This document shows positions 1-6,956 of a DNA stretch of 41,227 bases, piece after piece. Both the position numbers and the translations under genes were made by a program. The stretch is from an uncultured Clostridia bacterium (GTDB lineage: Bacteria > Bacillota > Clostridia > Christensenellales > Borkfalkiaceae): positions 1 through 41,227 of the forward strand of contig CANRLK010000013.1 of assembly GCA_947631465.1 (NCBI GenBank), written 5' to 3'. Each line of letters starts with the position of its first letter. The first letter of the stretch is position 1. The notes below the pieces were generated by a model. The model was given only the letters and a program-made list of their open reading frames with translations. It did no database searches and was not told the origin of the DNA.

Positions 1-26
1 ACTTGTGCGCCGCCTGTATCGATTAG
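1..26 (+). CDS. Possible 3' end of a truncated gene
   Basis: One + strand frame reads Leu-Cys-Ala-Ala-Cys-Ile-Asp and stops at TAG 24-26, just before a strong terminator hairpin. The other two forward frames run through the terminator, so this is the likeliest frame of a gene entering from the left. Seven residues with a CxxC are too few to name a family. Nothing proves the segment is translated. Confidence 0.3.
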
Positions 27-48
27 GGCTATGCCCGAAAATGAAATA

Positions 49-75
49 CCACCCGCTATGCGGGTGGATTTTTAT
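49..75 (+). terminator. Rho-independent terminator after the partial gene
   Basis: An 8-bp perfect stem (CCACCCGC / GCGGGTGG) closes a 3-nt TAT loop and is followed by ATTTTTATT. It lies 22 bp after the TAG at 24-26 and should end a + strand transcript. Confidence 0.8.
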
Positions 76-76
76 T

Positions 77-103
77 GCTTCTTTTTTAGCATAAAAAAGA
101 AGC
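77..103. repeat. Perfect AT-rich inverted repeat, copy 1
   Basis: GCTTCTTTTTT (77-87) is separated from its exact reverse complement (93-103) by AGCAT. The same hairpin with the same loop recurs at 872-897. As RNA it would be an 11-bp stem. Function is unknown; it may be part of the larger repeat structure of the first kilobase. Confidence 0.7.
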
Positions 104-208
104 ACGAAATAAAACGAAAGAGCTCGCATGAAACTTTCATGCTCATTGAAAATTCAATCTTTCTTGCATTAAGCCGCCGAGCGGCAAATTGAGTAGGGAA
201 TGACTGTG

Positions 209-395
209 CCTCCAACTGCCGTTAAAATTATATAATTCACCCCCTGCCCCCCCTGAAAGGGGGGATTAAGGCAAGGTCTATTTCCGCCTTTTGCGCCGAA
301 AGGGGTATGTAACGACCGTGCGCCAAAAATAAGGAGACACCCCCTCAGTCTCGGCTTTGCCTCGACAGCTCCCCCTCAACGCAGGGGGAGCCAAG
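209..395. repeat. ~185-bp intergenic repeat, copy A
   Basis: This segment matches 911-1094 at roughly nine bases in ten by eye, with a few short indels. Shared blocks include the TTAAAATTATATAATT stretch, the GCGCCGAAAGGGGTATG block, AATAAGGAGACACCCCCTC and a terminal hairpin with a 9-bp stem, GCTCCCCCT / AGGGGGAGC (368-391). A degenerate third piece lies at 636-693. No ORF is conserved between the copies, so this is a non-coding repeat, possibly a miniature mobile element. Confidence 0.75.
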
Positions 396-635
396 TTGGG
401 GGATAGGCGGTAGCCAAGATTGGGTCGGCAATGCGCCGCGTTCCTTGCTGTCCCATTGAGGGGTGGAGCATTGCACTTAGCCGACGGTTAATAACCGTTG
501 TCGCAATGCAACAGGACTGAGCGCATCTCAGGCGCGAACGGTGACCGAACACGGGGTTCTACCCGTGTGAGACCGTGGTGCGTCTTTTGCGCCTATCCTT
601 GCTGTCCCCTTAAGGGGAAAGTGGCGCGCGAATGC

Positions 636-693
636 GCGCCGAAAGGGGTGTGTCGCAAACAAACCTTGTAAATAAGGATACACCCCCTCAGTC
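636..693. repeat. Degenerate partial copy of the intergenic repeat
   Basis: Shares GCGCCGAAAGGGGT and, about 30 bp later, AATAAGGA followed by ACACCCCCTCAGTC with the two full copies, in the same order and similar spacing. The rest has diverged. It suggests that the spacer between the full copies is itself built from older repeat units. Confidence 0.5.
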
Positions 694-837
694 ACGCGTA
701 GGGAGCGATGCTCACCCAAACAAGGCAGTGGTGTTCGGCTATCCGATGCGCCGCCCTCGTTGGGGTGCGATTGATTTCGCTTTGCGGCGGCGCAGGGAGT
801 GAAGGCGCAAGAGCTTGAGAAAAAAGCGCTGCGGGGT

Positions 838-871
838 TCGGGACACATCGCAAGTGTCCCGAGCCTTTTTT
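838..871 (+). terminator. Terminator-like hairpin in the repeat region
   Basis: TCGGGACAC (838-846) pairs exactly with GTGTCCCGA (854-862) across a 7-nt loop and is followed by GCC and a run of six T. It has the form of an intrinsic terminator on the + strand, but no gene lies upstream within the window, so it may end a non-coding RNA or simply be part of the repeat structure. Confidence 0.45.
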
Positions 872-897
872 GCTTCTTTTTTAGCATAAAAAAGAAG
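872..897. repeat. AT-rich inverted repeat, copy 2
   Basis: GCTTCTTTTTT, the loop AGCAT and AAAAAAGAAG recur here exactly as at 77-103, minus the last base of the stem. Its position just before copy B of the 185-bp repeat parallels the arrangement of copy 1 before copy A, although the distance differs. Confidence 0.65.
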
Positions 898-910
898 AAT
901 AAGAAAATAG

Positions 911-1094
911 CCTCCATCTGCCATTAAAATTATATAATTTACCCCCTGTCCCCTGTAAGGGGGATAAGAGCAGGGTCTGTTTCCACCCTTTGCGCCGAAA
1001 GGGGTATGCAACGACCGTGCGTCAAAAATAAGGAGACACCCCCTCAGTCTCGGCTTTGCCTCGACAGCTCCCCCTCTCCGTAGGGGGAGCCAAG
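911..1094. repeat. ~185-bp intergenic repeat, copy B
   Basis: Second full copy of the repeat at 209-395, in direct orientation about 700 bp downstream. The last 60 bp are almost unchanged, including the paired CTCGGCTTTGCCTCGAC stretch and the terminal GCTCCCCCT hairpin. 1095-1190 holds no gene or clear signal before the stop codon of the next gene. Confidence 0.75.
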
Positions 1095-1190
1095 GGAGTA
1101 CGTCGCATTGTTTTCCTTGCTGTCGCATTGAGGGGAAAGGGGTGAGTTGCGAATGCGCTTATCTCGCGGGAATTTTCATTGCACTTGTAT

Positions 1191-1970
1191 TTATCTTAAA
1201 CCGCGGTATTGGTCTTTGGGCGGGGCTTTGCCGACAATGGTGATCGCCTTTTTGGGGCAGAGATTGACGCAGCGGTAGCACAGGGCACATTTGCCCGCGG
1301 GAACGATCTCGTCGCCTTCCTTTTTGAGGTTCTGCACGGGGCAGTGTTTGGCGCAAAGCCCGCAGCCGACGCAGCGGGTCTTGTCGATCGAGAGCTTCTT
1401 CCGCTTTTCCGCTTCTCCCTTGCGGAAATATTTGCGCTGGCAAAAATAGCCGACCGCATGCGATAGGGGAGAAAATCCCCGCCGCCGACCCTTGCCCCCG
1501 AGAATGTCCTTCGCAAACTTGTCAATACGCCGATTCGCCTTTTCAAGCGTCTGTTTTAAGGCTTCGCCGTTCTTGATCTGAAAAACTTCGCTGTCCGCAA
1601 GATTGTTGGGCATGTTGATGTGCTCTGCGGCGATCACTCTGCCGCCCGCCTTCTCGATCGCCCGTCCCAAGCTCGCCGCGCCGTCCCCCGAAAAGAAGTA
1701 CTGCGTCTCCAAGATCACGACGTCCTTTCCCGAAAACAGCTTTTCGTATTTTTTGAAAAATTCCCGCATCGGATAGGGTGGCGCAGATCCGTAGATCGGA
1801 AAGGCGATCAAAATAAGATCGGCTGAGGAGAGGCTCTTCGAGAAGTCTCTCTTTTCCGAAATGTCGAAAACTTCCGCCTTGTACTCCTTCGAAAGCCGCT
1901 CCAAAAGCCGAAGAACGCAATACCGCGTGTTGCCCGTGCCCGAAAAATAAAATGCCGCAAGAGATCTCAT
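1191..1970 (-). CDS. EFR1-family flavodoxin/4Fe-4S ferredoxin fusion protein
   Basis: A 259-aa protein with two modules. Residues 1-150 form a flavodoxin-like domain; FSGTGNTR (9-16) is the FMN-phosphate loop. The C-terminus has two 4Fe-4S motifs with cysteines at 200/203/206/210 and 228/231/234/238. This is the EFR1 arrangement, a soluble electron-transfer protein whose partners are unknown. The reading frame is open further upstream, but ATG 1970 is chosen because the flavodoxin beta strand starts at once. There is no Shine-Dalgarno; instead TATATA sits exactly 6 nt before the ATG, so the message may be leaderless. It is divergent from the feo operon, which suggests a link to iron or redox state. 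Confidence 0.85.
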   Translation of the reverse strand: MRSLAAFYFSGTGNTRYCVLRLLERLSKEYKAEVFDISEKRDFSKSLSSADLILIAFPIYGSAPPYPMREFFKKYEKLFSGKDVVILETQYFFSGDGAASLGRAIEKAGGRVIAAEHINMPNNLADSEVFQIKNGEALKQTLEKANRRIDKFAKDILGGKGRRRGFSPLSHAVGYFCQRKYFRKGEAEKRKKLSIDKTRCVGCGLCAKHCPVQNLKKEGDEIVPAGKCALCYRCVNLCPKKAITIVGKAPPKDQYRGLR

Positions 1971-1976
1971 ATCTTT

Positions 1977-1982
1977 TATATA
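1977..1982 (-). promoter_or_regulatory. Possible -10 element for a leaderless EFR1 message
   Basis: TATATA lies 6 nt upstream of the ATG at 1970, which would place +1 on the A of the start codon. The -35 is poor (GCAACA at 18-bp spacing), so this is a weak call supported mainly by the missing Shine-Dalgarno. Confidence 0.35.
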
Positions 1983-2075
1983 TGCCAAATTCCCGCCGTT
2001 TGTTGCATGAAGAAACTTTCCCAGAAAAAAGTTAGCCAATGCGAACTTTTTTTGGAAAAAAGGGGCGAAAAACAG

Positions 2076-2104
2076 TTGACAAACCCTTTTTGGCATGATA
2101 AAAT
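2076..2104 (+). promoter_or_regulatory. Sigma-A promoter of the feo operon
   Basis: TTGACA (2076-2081), a 17-bp spacer and TAAAAT (2099-2104) preceded by TG at 2096-2097 (extended -10). The start site is expected near 2111, giving a leader of about 74 nt before feoA. No obvious Fur-type inverted repeat was seen over the promoter. Confidence 0.8.
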
Positions 2105-2110
2105 ATGTCC

Positions 2111-2184
2111 GTCAAAAGCGCGAAAGGCGCTTTTTTGAGGGGATTTCGGTTCGCATAGACGAACTGAAATCCAAGGGAGCAGCC
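2111..2184 (+). promoter_or_regulatory. Structured feoA leader with two tandem hairpins
   Basis: Hairpin 1 pairs AAAAGCGC (2114-2121) with GCGCTTTT (2127-2134) across GAAAG and runs into six T, so it resembles a short terminator at the very 5' end of the RNA. Hairpin 2 pairs 2141-2153 with 2160-2172: 13 bp with one G-U pair and a 6-nt loop. The feoA Shine-Dalgarno AAGGGAG (2173-2179) starts at the base after hairpin 2. This layout suggests control of transcription or translation of the iron genes. It does not match a riboswitch I recognise. Confidence 0.5.
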
Positions 2185-2397
2185 ATGCCTTTGGTACTTG
2201 CGCCGATCGGGGCGCAGATGAAGATCGTCAAGATCATCGCGGACGACAAGACGAAAAAGCACCTCGCCAATCTCGGCGTGATGGCGCAGGCGGAGATCAC
2301 CGTTTTATCTTCCAGCGGGGGCAGCACCGTCTGTATCGTAAAAGACGGACGGCTCGCGCTCGATCGGGACGTCGCATCCCGCATCTTCGTCGCCTGA
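2185..2397 (+). CDS. feoA: FeoA-domain protein (first of two)
   Basis: A 70-aa SH3-like FeoA protein, a cytoplasmic accessory factor of FeoB ferrous-iron uptake. It shows the family pattern: an early PIG-type turn (APIGAQMKIVKI), a central LxxLGV segment (HLANLGVM) and a C-terminal strand ending ALDRDVASRIFV. The start is ATG 2185, preceded by AAGGGAG with a 5-nt gap; the frame is open upstream, but that part is leader sequence. It is the first gene of the feo operon and is followed by a second feoA 94 bp later. Confidence 0.85.
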   Translation: MPLVLAPIGAQMKIVKIIADDKTKKHLANLGVMAQAEITVLSSSGGSTVCIVKDGRLALDRDVASRIFVA

Positions 2398-2446
2398 ACA
2401 ATCGTTTTTCTGCGGTCCACTCGATCGCATTATTTTCGGCATAACG

Positions 2447-2462
2447 GTTCGCAGCTGCGAAC
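2447..2462 (+). promoter_or_regulatory. Perfect 16-bp palindrome between the two feoA genes
   Basis: GTTCGCAGCTGCGAAC is a perfect palindrome 30 bp before the second feoA start. It can form an RNA hairpin that might adjust expression or mRNA stability within the operon, or act as a DNA site. There is no T tract, so it is not a terminator. Confidence 0.35.
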
Positions 2463-2491
2463 TTAAAGAAAGAGATATTTTGGAGGCAAAC

Positions 2492-2725
2492 ATGCAAAAG
2501 ACACTGGATGAATTTTCCGTCGGCGAGAGGGGGGTCATCAAGACCGTCTCGGGCGAGGGAAGGATACGGCGGAGGCTCTTCGACATGGGGGTGACGCCCG
2601 GGGCGGAGGTGATGCTTCGCAAAAAAGCGCCGCTCGGCGATCCCTTGGAAGTGACCATCCGCGGCTATGAGCTCACGCTTCGAAAGAGCGAGGCGCTTTG
2701 CGTCGTCATGGAGGTGCTTTCATGA
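2492..2725 (+). CDS. feoA: FeoA-domain protein (second of two)
   Basis: A 77-aa FeoA protein with the family hallmarks RRRLFDMGVTPGAEV and PLGDPLEVTIRGYELTLR, closer to the classical FeoA consensus than the first copy. It probably binds the cytoplasmic part of FeoB. The start is ATG 2492, with GGAGG 6 nt upstream. Its stop overlaps the feoB start (ATGA at 2722-2725), implying translational coupling. Tandem FeoA proteins before FeoB are common in Clostridia. Confidence 0.92.
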   Translation: MQKTLDEFSVGERGVIKTVSGEGRIRRRLFDMGVTPGAEVMLRKKAPLGDPLEVTIRGYELTLRKSEALCVVMEVLS

Positions 2726-5091
2726 AAAAATTCGCTTTGGCGGGCAATCCCAACTGCGGCAAGACGACGCTTTTCAACCTGTTGACGGGTTCTACGGCGT
2801 ATGTGGGGAACTGGCCCGGGGTGACGGTCGATAAGCGCGAGGGGACGTACAAGCGCGGCGCAGAGCCCTGCGACATTGTCGATCTTCCAGGTATCTATTC
2901 GCTCTCGCCCTACACGCCCGAGGAAGTCATTTCGCGCAACTTCATTCTCGAAGAAAAGCCCGACTGCGTCATCAACATCGTGGACGCGACCAACTTGGAG
3001 CGCAACCTCTACCTCACGACCCAGCTCATGGAGATCGACGTGCCCGTCATCATCGCGCTCAACATGATGGACGCGGTCGAAAAGGCGGGGGACTCGATCG
3101 ACGCAAAGGAGCTCGAACGCAAGATCGGGCTGCCCGTCGTGCAGATCTCCGCGCTCAAAAACCAGGGGATCAAGGAGCTCATGGACAGGGCGATCAAGGT
3201 CTCCAAGACCCCGCGGAAGGGGCAGACCGTGCTGCAAAATTCGGCGATCGCGCACTTGATCCGCGATGTGACGATCGCGCTCGAAGGGGCGAAGGTCGAA
3301 AATCCGCTCTTCCATGCGGTGAAACTTTCCGAGCTCGACGAGATCGAAGTGAAGATGCACCCCGAGCTCATCCATACCGTCGATGCGTTCAAGGCGACCT
3401 TCTCGGACGACACTTTCGGCACGGATTTCGAAGCGGTCGTCGCGGACGCGCGGTACAAATATATCTCCGCAAATTATTCAACGGTCGTCACCCGTAAAAA
3501 TAAGACCAAGGAAAAGCTGACGAAGTCCGACAAGGCGGATAAAGTGCTCACGCACCGTATTTGGGGCATTCCGATCTTCCTCGTCATATTGTTTGCGATC
3601 TTCCATCTCACGTTCGCGGAGGACTTGTTCTTCCTCGGCGCGATCTCTGGGGGAAGGCTTCCGAGCCTCTTCGGGAGCGCGGCGGAAGGCGGGCTTGAAT
3701 GGGAGGAAAACGCCTGGACGACTCTCGTCGCCTGTTTTTATGACGGCGCGGTGTTCTCGCCCGGGGTGATCTTGACCAACCTCTGGACCTGGTGTCTCGA
3801 TTGGGTGGGCGCGCTCCTCGAACTCATCTGTGCAAGTGCGTCGCCCTGGGTGACGAGTTTCGTGATCGACGGCGTTTGGGGCGGGCTCTCCGCGGTCCTC
3901 GGCTTCTTGCCGCAGATCCTCGTGCTCTTTCTCTTCTTCTCGATCTTGGAAGATTCGGGCTATATGGCGCGTGTCGCGTTCATTCTCGACCGTATTTTCA
4001 GAAAATTCGGGCTGTCGGGCAGGGCGTTCATGCCCATGATCATGGGATTCGGCTGCTCGCTGCCCGCAATGATCAATACCCGTACGCTCGCGGACGAAAA
4101 GGAGCGTACCTCGACCATCCGCGTCATCCCAATGTTCTCCTGCGGGGCGAAACTGCCCATTCTCACCGCGATCGCGGGGGGGATCGTCGAAGTATTCGGC
4201 ATCGGGAACGCCGACCTCATCACCTACGGCATGTATTTGATCGGCATTGTCACGGCGATCGTGTGCGTGCTCGTCATGCGATCGACGACCCTTCGCGGAG
4301 AGACGCCGCCGTTCATCATGGAGCTTCCCTCCTATCATGCGCCGCTCTTCAAGGGGCTCATGATCCACCTCTGGGATAAGACCAAGCACTTCGTCAAGAA
4401 GGCGTTCACGATCATCTTCGCCTCGACGATCGTCATTTGGTTCCTCTCTTCCTTCAATTGGCAGTGGCAGTTCCTGCTCGAAGAGATCGAGTACGAGGGC
4501 GAGACGATCATGGTCAACCTTCATGCGGACCAGAGCATTTTGGGTTCGATCGGCATGCTCATCCAACCCATTTTCACGCCGCTCGGCTTCGGCGCGCAGC
4601 TCAAAGACTTCGGCTGGGTGTTCGCCGTTGCCGCGATCACGGGGCTCGTCGCAAAGGAAAACGTCATCGCGACCTTCGGCACACTTGCGGCTTGCGTTGC
4701 GGGCAGCTATATCGCGACCGACGAGGGCATCTTGGAAGCGGTCACCATGATCACCGCAACAGGAATCACCGTCCCTGCGCTCATCGCGTTTATCGCCTTC
4801 AATATGGTCACGATCCCTTGCTTTGCGGCTTGCGCAACGGCAAGAGCGGAACTCCCCAAGGGCAAGTTCAAATTCACGCTCGCCTTTTGGCTCGTGGAAT
4901 CGTACATCGTGGGCAGCCTCATCTATCTTGTCGGCAGCTTCTGGTGGACGGTGTTCATCTTCCTCGCGATCGCAGCCGCCGCAACGACCTTTATCGTGCT
5001 TTGGAACAAGAAACACCCGCTTGCAAAATATCATGACAGTGAGATCGAGTCGCTCAAACGGGAAGCGGCGATCTCGAAGGGGGACAAATAA
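2722..5091 (+). CDS. feoB: Ferrous iron transporter FeoB
   Basis: A 789-aa membrane GTPase that imports Fe(II). The N-terminal G domain has G1 GNPNCGKTT (8-16), G3 DLPG (54-57), G4 NMMD (114-117) and G5 SAL (143-145), followed by a helical GDI-like region. From about residue 285 come membrane helices with two Gate repeats; GFGCSLPAM and SCGAKLPI carry the conserved cysteines of the proposed path. The length is typical for FeoB. It starts at ATG 2722, overlapping feoA, and ends in TAATG shared with the next small gene. It is the core of the iron-uptake operon. Confidence 0.97.
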   Translation: MKKFALAGNPNCGKTTLFNLLTGSTAYVGNWPGVTVDKREGTYKRGAEPCDIVDLPGIYSLSPYTPEEVISRNFILEEKPDCVINIVDATNLERNLYLTTQLMEIDVPVIIALNMMDAVEKAGDSIDAKELERKIGLPVVQISALKNQGIKELMDRAIKVSKTPRKGQTVLQNSAIAHLIRDVTIALEGAKVENPLFHAVKLSELDEIEVKMHPELIHTVDAFKATFSDDTFGTDFEAVVADARYKYISANYSTVVTRKNKTKEKLTKSDKADKVLTHRIWGIPIFLVILFAIFHLTFAEDLFFLGAISGGRLPSLFGSAAEGGLEWEENAWTTLVACFYDGAVFSPGVILTNLWTWCLDWVGALLELICASASPWVTSFVIDGVWGGLSAVLGFLPQILVLFLFFSILEDSGYMARVAFILDRIFRKFGLSGRAFMPMIMGFGCSLPAMINTRTLADEKERTSTIRVIPMFSCGAKLPILTAIAGGIVEVFGIGNADLITYGMYLIGIVTAIVCVLVMRSTTLRGETPPFIMELPSYHAPLFKGLMIHLWDKTKHFVKKAFTIIFASTIVIWFLSSFNWQWQFLLEEIEYEGETIMVNLHADQSILGSIGMLIQPIFTPLGFGAQLKDFGWVFAVAAITGLVAKENVIATFGTLAACVAGSYIATDEGILEAVTMITATGITVPALIAFIAFNMVTIPCFAACATARAELPKGKFKFTLAFWLVESYIVGSLIYLVGSFWWTVFIFLAIAAAATTFIVLWNKKHPLAKYHDSEIESLKREAAISKGDK

Positions 5092-5258
5092 TGCAACCTT
5101 ATGAAATCGTCATCATCGTGCTTGCCTGCGCGTTCGTGCTCGGGGTATGCGTGTGGCGGATCGTCCGCCATGCCAAGGGCAAGGGCGGCTGCGACTGCGG
5201 CTGCGGAGACTGCGGCGGATGTCCCGCTTGCAAGCATAGGGAACAAAAAGATCAATAA
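5091..5258 (+). CDS. FeoB-associated Cys-rich membrane protein
   Basis: A 55-aa protein starting at ATG 5091, which shares its A with the feoB stop (TAATG). Residues 5-24 form one membrane helix (EIVIIVLACAFVLGVCVW), followed by a basic stretch and a cysteine cluster with the pattern CxCxCGDCGGCPAC (residues 34-47). This matches the small FeoB-associated Cys-rich proteins that follow feoB in many Firmicutes. A role in iron handling or FeoB assembly at the inner face is inferred from family and position. The operon terminator follows 38 bp later. Confidence 0.88.
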   Translation: MQPYEIVIIVLACAFVLGVCVWRIVRHAKGKGGCDCGCGDCGGCPACKHREQKDQ

Positions 5259-5296
5259 CGCTCATACAAAAAACATCAACCTTCATAAATCTTCTG

Positions 5297-5334
5297 AAAA
5301 GCGGCAGACCCGAAAAATCGGGTCTGCCGCTTTT
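5297..5334 (+). terminator. Strong terminator of the feo operon
   Basis: A perfect 17-bp inverted repeat (5297-5313 with 5318-5334; core GCGGCAGACCCG / CGGGTCTGCCGC) closes an AAAA loop and ends in TTTT. The A-rich upstream arm makes it potentially bidirectional. Confidence 0.92.
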
Positions 5335-5354
5335 CAAAATTTTCTCAATACATC

Positions 5355-5383
5355 TTGCAATCACGAAAAATTTATGATACAAT
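5355..5383 (+). promoter_or_regulatory. Promoter of the 5416 gene
   Basis: TTGCAA (5355-5360), a 17-bp spacer and TACAAT (5378-5383) with TG at 5375-5376 (extended -10). The expected start site is near 5390, about 26 nt before the start codon. Confidence 0.7.
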
Positions 5384-5415
5384 TTCTCTATGAAAAAACA
5401 GGAGGAATCGTTTCC

Positions 5416-5919
5416 TTGAAAAAATCCTTCAAGATCACGATCTTTGCGATTTTATTCGTCTTTGTCCTGCTTGTTCTCGTCATCTATCCGATCGTGGTAT
5501 GGAACGTTTCGAAGAGCCCCGACGAGCTCTCCGACTTTCCCAAAAGCGGAAGATGGATATGCGAAGGAGAGAGTTTTACGATCGAGATCAACCTCAGCGA
5601 CGAAGCGGAACGGACTTGGGACAACGCGATCGGCGCAAAGAGCATCACCTTTTCCTTCGGGGGAAGGGAATACCCGCTTTCCTGCGAGTGCAAGGGCGGG
5701 CACGGCACGCTGCTCGTTCCGACCGCACCCGCCGAGATCTTATGCTTCGAATCGGAAGGCGAGGGGGACGTGAAGATCAAATTCCATGTGAGCAAGTACA
5801 AGTTCGAAGCGGACTATTTTCTTCTTCTCGACATCTATCCCTTGGAACAAAACGAGGCGTCGTGCTTAAAAGAGGGGATGGATCTGCGCTTTGATCGTAT
5901 TTTGATGACAGTTTCTTGA
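5416..5919 (+). CDS. Unknown membrane-anchored extracytoplasmic protein
   Basis: A 167-aa protein of no recognised family. After a short Lys-rich start, residues 6-31 form one hydrophobic helix, probably an uncleaved anchor. The rest (about 130 aa) is hydrophilic and strand-rich (RWICEGESFTIEINL, SITFSFGGREYPLSCEC), as in a small extracellular beta domain; four Cys lie in that part. TTG 5416 is chosen as start because AGGAGG ends 10 nt upstream and the promoter is correctly placed; upstream sense codons would lie in the terminator and promoter. The gene is monocistronic. Its stop codon lies inside the -35 box of the next gene. Confidence 0.65.
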   Translation: MKKSFKITIFAILFVFVLLVLVIYPIVVWNVSKSPDELSDFPKSGRWICEGESFTIEINLSDEAERTWDNAIGAKSITFSFGGREYPLSCECKGGHGTLLVPTAPAEILCFESEGEGDVKIKFHVSKYKFEADYFLLLDIYPLEQNEASCLKEGMDLRFDRILMTVS

Positions 5920-5944
5920 CAATTTTCGAAAAAAGTGGTATAAT
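5916..5944 (+). promoter_or_regulatory. Perfect consensus promoter without a leader
   Basis: TTGACA (5916-5921), a 17-bp spacer and TATAAT (5939-5944), all consensus. Only 6 bp separate the -10 from ATG 5951, so the predicted +1 is the A of the start codon. The -35 hexamer contains the stop codon (5917-5919) of the preceding gene. Confidence 0.88.
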
Positions 5945-5950
5945 AGCGGT

Positions 5951-6835
5951 ATGGATGACATAGGGTATGATGTTGCGATCGTCGGCGGAGGGATTGCGGG
6001 CTTCGAAGCCGCGCTCACCTTAAAGACGCTGCGGCGCAAATTTTTATGGGTCGGCACGAAACAGTTCGGCGACAAGATCTTGCTCGCGGAACATGTCAGC
6101 AATTTCCCGTCCTTTTCGGGCACGGGAAGGGAGCTTTGCGCGCTCTTGAAAAAACAGGCACAGGCGGAAGAACTTCCGTTTTTGAAGGCGCGCATCGACG
6201 GGATCTATCAAAGCGGCGAAGAGTACCTGCTCACGGTCGGGGAAAAGACCTTCCGCGCGCGCACGGTGATCCTCGCGACGGGGGTGGAGACTTCGGGCGC
6301 GGTAAAGGGCGAGCGCGAATTTTTGGGACGCGGCGTCAGCTACTGCGCCGTCTGCGACGGCGCGCTCTATAAGGGCAAGACGGTCGCGGCGGTCCTCTCG
6401 TCCGCGGACTTCAAGGAAGAAGCCGAATACCTTGCGGGATTTGCGAAAAAGGTCTATGTCTTTTGCAAAAAAGGAGACCTCAGTTTTTCCAAAGAGAACA
6501 TCGAGTCTTTGGACGATACGCCGCTCGAAGTGTTCGGAACGCGTCGGGTCGAAGGGCTCAAAACGGCGCGGGGGACGATCGAAGCGGACGGCGTATTTTT
6601 CTTAAAAGAGTCCGTGCCGCCGTCGTCGCTCGTCGGGGGGCTGGAAACGGACAAGGACGGGCATGTGCTCGTGCAGCGGGACATGGCGACGAACTTGAAA
6701 GGACTGTTTGCCGCGGGCGACGTGACGGGCAGACCCTATCAATATGCGAAGGCGGCGGGAGAGGGACTTGTCGCGGCATTTTCCGCAAATGCGTTTCTCT
6801 CTCTTCAAGATCGCGAAAATCAAGAAAACCTTTGA
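5951..6835 (+). CDS. Thioredoxin-reductase-like flavoprotein, probably ferredoxin-dependent
   Basis: A 294-aa low-molecular-weight TrxB-type flavoprotein that should reduce thioredoxin or a similar disulfide partner. The FAD-binding GGGIAG is at 12-17, the redox pair CAVC at 132-135, and the C-terminal FAD motif FAAGDVTGRPYQYAKAAGEG is near 255-274. The second nucleotide motif, normally GGGDSAxEEA for NADPH, reads VLSSADFKEEA (148-158): the glycines are gone. Loss of this motif is a mark of ferredoxin-dependent flavin thioredoxin reductases (FFTR) known in clostridia, so that assignment is preferred over NADPH-TrxB. The Rossmann strand begins at residue 7, so the start cannot be moved far; there is no Shine-Dalgarno and the message appears leaderless. 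Confidence 0.85.
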   Translation: MDDIGYDVAIVGGGIAGFEAALTLKTLRRKFLWVGTKQFGDKILLAEHVSNFPSFSGTGRELCALLKKQAQAEELPFLKARIDGIYQSGEEYLLTVGEKTFRARTVILATGVETSGAVKGEREFLGRGVSYCAVCDGALYKGKTVAAVLSSADFKEEAEYLAGFAKKVYVFCKKGDLSFSKENIESLDDTPLEVFGTRRVEGLKTARGTIEADGVFFLKESVPPSSLVGGLETDKDGHVLVQRDMATNLKGLFAAGDVTGRPYQYAKAAGEGLVAAFSANAFLSLQDRENQENL

Positions 6836-6874
6836 GAAAATTGATCGGGAAAGGGGCGCAAACGGTAAAATTAC

Positions 6875-6903
6875 TTGCATTCTTTCTCGGATTTGTGTAT
6901 AAT
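6875..6903 (+). promoter_or_regulatory. Promoter of the CNNM/CBS gene
   Basis: TTGCAT (6875-6880), 17 bp, TATAAT (6898-6903). The start site should be near 6910, giving a leader of about 47 nt that holds a short hairpin (CGGC AAGA GCCG) before the Shine-Dalgarno AAGGAG at 6936-6941. Confidence 0.8.
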
Positions 6904-6956
6904 AAGAGCGAAAAACGGCAAGAGCCGATTTTCGGAAGGAGATCATTCTAAATAAA

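Noticed and set aside
77-1094. CRISPR array
   Set aside because: Only two long and one partial repeat, spaced irregularly, with no short regular repeats or cas genes.
528-1128. Two overlapping minus-strand ORFs of 129 aa in the repeat region
   Set aside because: They run through repeat copies and hairpins, have low-complexity starts, no ribosome site and no family features.
3478-5034. 518-aa minus-strand ORF opposite feoB
   Set aside because: Antisense shadow of a high-GC gene; His/Arg/Asp-rich composition without hydrophobic core, no ribosome site.
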